From Verpa conica (lineage: Eukaryota > Ascomycota > Pezizomycetes > Pezizales > Morchellaceae), in assembly GCA_033030425.1 (NCBI GenBank), contig JAUFSD010000008.1:248001-312000 (forward strand): a DNA stretch of 64,000 nucleotides, read 5' to 3'. Every line of letters begins with the position of its first letter. Within the stretch, counting starts at the first letter, position 1. A program made the translations under genes and the position numbers. The notes beneath the pieces were generated by a model. The model was not told the origin of the DNA. It saw only the letters and a program-made list of their open reading frames with translations, and did not search any database. Shown here in pieces: positions 60,264-64,000 of this stretch.

Positions 60264-62458
60264 TTAAGGACACCAACCAAAATGACAACCCCATTTTCCG
60301 ATCCTCTTATGCCATTTCTTCCTATCACGACTTCTCAGTACGATGATAAAAGTAAAAAGCGAAGTAATAGCGGTCCCAACTCCACAAATAATCCAGAAAT
60401 TCCCGCCACTGTAGAAATTACCAATATCCCTCACGCTATCAGGGGCCATTCCAAACAGCTATAATTTAAGACTCGCCTATTAGAAACTCTTCTATGATAG
60501 GCACTAGATCTTCTTTTAGACTTACAGAAGCAAAAAATCCCAGTGGTAAAAATATAGTGGTTAGGACCGTGAGCATCGACATGACCTCCATTTGACTATC
60601 CATTGCAGTCTCAAGAATATTGGTCTGTCCTTCAATAGCGTCTTCATTGGCTTTGATAGCGGCTCTGCTGGCATCGATAGCGGCCTGTTGGATTCTAACA
60701 ATAGCGGTGTCATTGGCCTCGATAACGGCCCGTTGGGCTGTAGCAATAGCGGTGTTGTTGGCCTCGATAGTGGCCTGTTGGGCGGTAGAAATAGCAGCTT
60801 TGTTGGCCTCGATAGTGACCTGTTGGGCTGTAGCTTGTTGGCCTATAGTTTTTTTCCGTTCTTCCTCTATAGTCTCTTCGGATAATTTGTTCAAGAGCTT
60901 TAATAATGGATTAGTTTTCAGCGTTTTAGACCACTAGATGATGATGAGAAATGGAAGTTACATCTTTCTTTGAGTCCCCAATAGCTTTCAGCAAAATATC
61001 AAGCTTCCGACAAAAGCTGTTCTGTTCCATAATCACCTCCGTGATCATCGCTATGGCAGGCTTTATTTGCTCATTCATGCGCTGAATAAATGATGGTATA
61101 TTTCCTAAGTTTCATTATATAATAAGTTCGTATTGAGTCTCTGGAGGTGTATTACCATAGAGTGTTTTAAGATCTTCAAGAGCATTGACCTGCGATTCTA
61201 CCACCTTCTTTGCGCTCTTGATATCTAAAATAAGAGCTCGAATGCTTTTGACTAGCTCTTGGTCGTCTTCCAACGATGGCTCCTTTGTGATGCGATCAAT
61301 GACTTGAAATTCCTATAACCCATATCAATGTTAAATTTTCTCCTTAATTTAAGGGTCGTAAAGGGGGCAAACATTTTCAGATACTTCTTTGTTGAAGAAT
61401 ATGAGGCATCTCTTTTGCGAAAGTGCTAGAATATTTGAGATCATATGTATAAGCACCTGTAATGTGCATTCTCTTCCCTGGCATGGATAAAGTGGCTGCG
61501 GCCGGTCAGGGTGTTCGTCCTCTTTGGATCTAAAAATCGCTATCATATCTAATCCCTCCAGAAACCTATAAGAACAAGACTAGTTTTATACTAGAGGAAT
61601 AACATACCATTAGTGAGAGCCATATCATTAGTGAAAGCCATGAAAGAGATTTGGTGCACTATGATCCTTTCACCGGTGCTATTTGCATTTGAGACATCTC
61701 TTCTCCGAAAGGCGTACTCAAATAAACTTAAACTCTCTTTCTCGGCTACTGGTGTAGTTTCAGAGAGGCCAAAATAAGGTAGAGAAACAGAAAAAATTAG
61801 TCTAGAGGCTACTTTCGTATTGGCTTGACCACTAGCAGCGGTACCGGTGCTGCTAGGGAGGAATATACCAGTATCAAGAGTGCTACGCGACCCCCGATCT
61901 AGTGGAACTATTCCCATAATCTGTTTTTTTGTTTCTTTTGCCCAATCGTTTTCTTTCACCAAATTTTGAACGAAACTCTAATATGGCACAGGGAACTATT
62001 AGCTCGGCTTTCATCCCAGAGTTTACAATTAGGACTTGCCTTAGCATTAGAGCACCCCAGGTAGTCTCTGTGTTATTTTATCTCAGCTTCAAGAAATAGA
62101 TAGAGGTAACATAAATTAGAGCTAGATATACAAACATAACTCGTAAAAGTAGTGGCGTGTTGATAGAATTCTCAAGGGTTTTTGCTGTATCAAATTTGAG
62201 GGAGGATGCTCCTAAAGGACCTGACTTATCCTCCGCGTACGTCGTCAAAATTAGGCCCTGGGTATCTTTTGGCGCTTCATTTGGTTGAAGACCATAGATA
62301 TACTCCACCGAAATAGGGGCAGGTTCTTCGGTGCTTTCTTCAGCGATTTCTTCAGCGCTTTCTTCGGTGATTTCTGATACCCTGGCGTAGTTCTGAAGGG
62401 GAAAATAACTCGCATCGATAATGTACTCCTTGGACGTGGGCTGGGCCGCTTGTGACAT
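60264..62458 (-). CDS. CorA-like two-TM membrane protein, possible pseudogene
   Basis: The minus strand carries the blocks of a fungal CorA-like (MIT superfamily) protein in order. From 62458: MSQAAQPTSKEYIIDASYFP. From 61976: SFVQNLVKENDWAKETKKQI and SLPYFGLSETTP. From 61579: FLEGLDMIAIFRSKEDE. From 61314: EFQVIDRITKEPSLEDDQEL up to TLYG, then (after a clean 51-nt intron, 61105-61155) NIPSFIQRMNEQIKPAIAMI. From about 60930: a coiled coil of 15-residue repeats. The C-terminus has two membrane helices, MLTVLTTIFLPLGFFAS and, after a 67-nt intron (60459-60525), FWIICGVGTAITSLFTFIIV. Mg2+ channels have GMN between them; here it is FGMA. I could not join every block in frame: near 61325-61380 and near 60925-60950 no standard intron restores the frame. 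It is either decayed or uses splice sites I cannot see. Confidence 0.65.
60640..60845 (-). repeat. 45-bp tandem repeat inside the CorA-like gene
   Basis: About four 45-bp units, each encoding a 15-residue helix unit such as TIEANKAAISTAQQA, TIEANNTAIATAQRA, VIEANDTAIVRIQQA. They would form the long coiled-coil stalk before the membrane helices. Confidence 0.8.
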
Positions 62459-64000
62459 TTTTTCTGAATTTTCGTACTTTATTACGAAAAGATAGAGTAA
62501 AGTCGACTTCGGCACTTGTATGTAGCACACCCAACACTTTTAATACATCAGCGGGCTAGTTGGGTCTTTATACCACAGTGTCAATGATGTTCGCTTAAGC
62601 ATACATGTCTAAGATGCACGCCCATCACTGAGAACAACTCATATTGGCCCCCTAGAAATAGCTTAGACATGAGAGCTTAGGCTCGGATGAACCTCTTTCT
62701 GTGGGGATTCGCATTAGCCAGTACGCCTTATGTGGACAATAACTAGCGCGAACGGGAATCCGAAATTCCCTACGTGTATATGTGAGATATAGCAGGAGGC
62801 GATCCAGCGATCCAGCGATCCACCAAGAGCAAGGTCTACCGACGCGCCCTTTAGCACATAGCACAATCAGACTATGCTCTACAGTTTGTAATAACACTTC
62901 GATGCTAGGCGACCCCACTGTGCTAGAGTAACCCGCGGCTGCAGGAGATCTACCGGCAAGGAGCCTCCAGCATCTATAGGGCAAGGCTTCACAGCCGGAA
63001 TGGACGGGTCCAAAGCCTACCAGTCAATGGTCAAAGCGGTGGCTCTCTAAAAACGCCTCTCACATATATGGCAAACAGAGCAAGAACTTCCGCTTGCCGA
63101 AAGCCTGGTTTCGCTCCAATAGGTGTATACCCTGTGATCCCGTAGCAATTTAGATCGAGACCTGCAATTGACCTCGATAGGTAATAATTGGAGATGATAT
63201 CACACCTAGAATACCAATTCACTACCAGTTATGATATTGGGATTCAAAAACCCTCATCCAGCATCCACCCACTAATATTTTCTACCACCAATGAACAGTG
63301 CCTTACACATCCAACACCAGCGCCACCCAGCTGGCTTGCGCTGCCCACAAGGCGAATACTCACCCTTACGAATCTTCAGCGAGCACATATTTCGAGTGCC
63401 ACGCGATAACATAGCCACCCCTGAAAAAAAATACTCGGGTATGGGTGTATTATGCACTATAGTGATCACAAATACTTGTGTTGGTGATGAGAAGGTGTGA
63501 TCCCGACATCGAACCTCTCTTATGTCTGTCTAAGGACACGTCTAATCAAATACTAGTGTACCAATAGTTACTCTCTACGAGGGCCTTGGGGCTTAGCCTA
63601 TTTTACAGACCACTAGTCCTATAATATTTTTAGGTGACTACTACGCCAATATCTCGCATGTCCCATGATCTCTTATACCTAAAGCCGTACGCTTACCGCA
63701 CTTCAAATATCATTTGAGTTCATATTAGAAGAGAAATAGTCTACAATGAAATCAACAAGAGATGCTCCGCTAACACAAGCCCCCCCCCCCTCCTCCTCAC
63801 GGAACACGCCCGAGAAGACAAAGTAAATACTTCATGTACCTACCTCAAGTTGCCTCGTATACCACGTGTCATGCTAACCTTCACAGACGAGGCTAAGATA
63901 AACTTATCACTCCCTCTTAGTCTGAATCCCCTCAATTAAAAACAAGAACAAACAAGTGACCGTAATCTCGAGTGAGAAACCATGTTTTTTTTGACTCATT
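62459..64000. other. Gene-poor end of window
   Basis: No supported gene. Frames at 62652-62984 and 63188-63500 are unrecognised and overlap on both strands. A C10 tract lies at 63781-63790. Confidence 0.45.

Noticed and set aside
1..64000. tRNA, rRNA genes and CRISPR arrays
   Set aside because: I found no convincing cloverleaf, rRNA segment or spaced direct repeats by eye; a tRNAscan and Rfam search would be needed to exclude small RNAs.

Overview
The window looks like nuclear DNA from a filamentous ascomycete. Genes carry short introns (about 47-155 nt) with GT...AG ends and CTRAC-like branch sites. Recognisable proteins are typical of ascomycetes: APC1/BimE, fungal Nup37, Nse2 SUMO ligase, a three-copper-ligand-motif tyrosinase, a cyanovirin-N homology (CVNH) lectin and an NLR-like SesB/NB-ARC protein. 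CVNH proteins are well known from truffles. The mix of compact gene islands, AT-rich gene-poor stretches and LINE insertions without obvious RIP damage would suit a Pezizomycete (Tuber-like) genome. That taxonomic call is inference.

Layout. 1-4.3 kb: gene-poor, degenerate DNA. 4.3-18.8 kb: an island with a secreted Ish1/Msc1-like protein (-), a secreted GH78 alpha-L-rhamnosidase (+), the large APC1 gene (-) and Nup37 (+). 19.67-23.83 kb: a non-LTR retrotransposon with an uninterrupted 1334-aa endonuclease/RT/RNase H protein, flanked by a 14-bp near-perfect target-site duplication. 24.2-32.7 kb: Nse2 (-), a proline/glutamine-rich conserved nuclear-type protein (-) and a probable mitochondrial PPR-like protein (+); the last two share a purine/pyrimidine-rich divergent promoter. 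32.7-36.4 kb: AT-rich, with a truncated LINE. 36.4-46.3 kb: CVNH lectin, a retroposed fragment with poly(A) and a 15-bp duplication, tyrosinase (13 exons, one of only 6 nt), a mitochondrial LEA-like protein and a conserved fungal protein of unknown function. 46.3-50.4 kb: gene-poor. 50.4-56.2 kb: SesB-like/NB-ARC protein (+) convergent with a GST/FAX-like protein (-). 56.2-64 kb: a 26-bp LINE tail insertion, a vWA protein (-), a pogo/Fot1-type MITE, a CorA-like membrane protein (-) and then degenerate DNA.

Functionally the genes divide into housekeeping (cell cycle, nuclear pore, DNA repair/SUMO, mitochondrial expression), secreted or stress functions (rhamnosidase, tyrosinase, LEA, Ish1-like) and self/non-self or interaction candidates (NLR-like, CVNH lectin). 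I see no operon-like or cluster logic linking them. I found no convincing new multi-gene system. The items most worth a second look are the very small LINE insertions, the 6-nt exon in the copper-B site of tyrosinase, and the NLR-like protein whose C-terminus appears disordered rather than repeat-built. Exon boundaries were worked out by hand from splice signals and reading phase; no RNA or database evidence was available.
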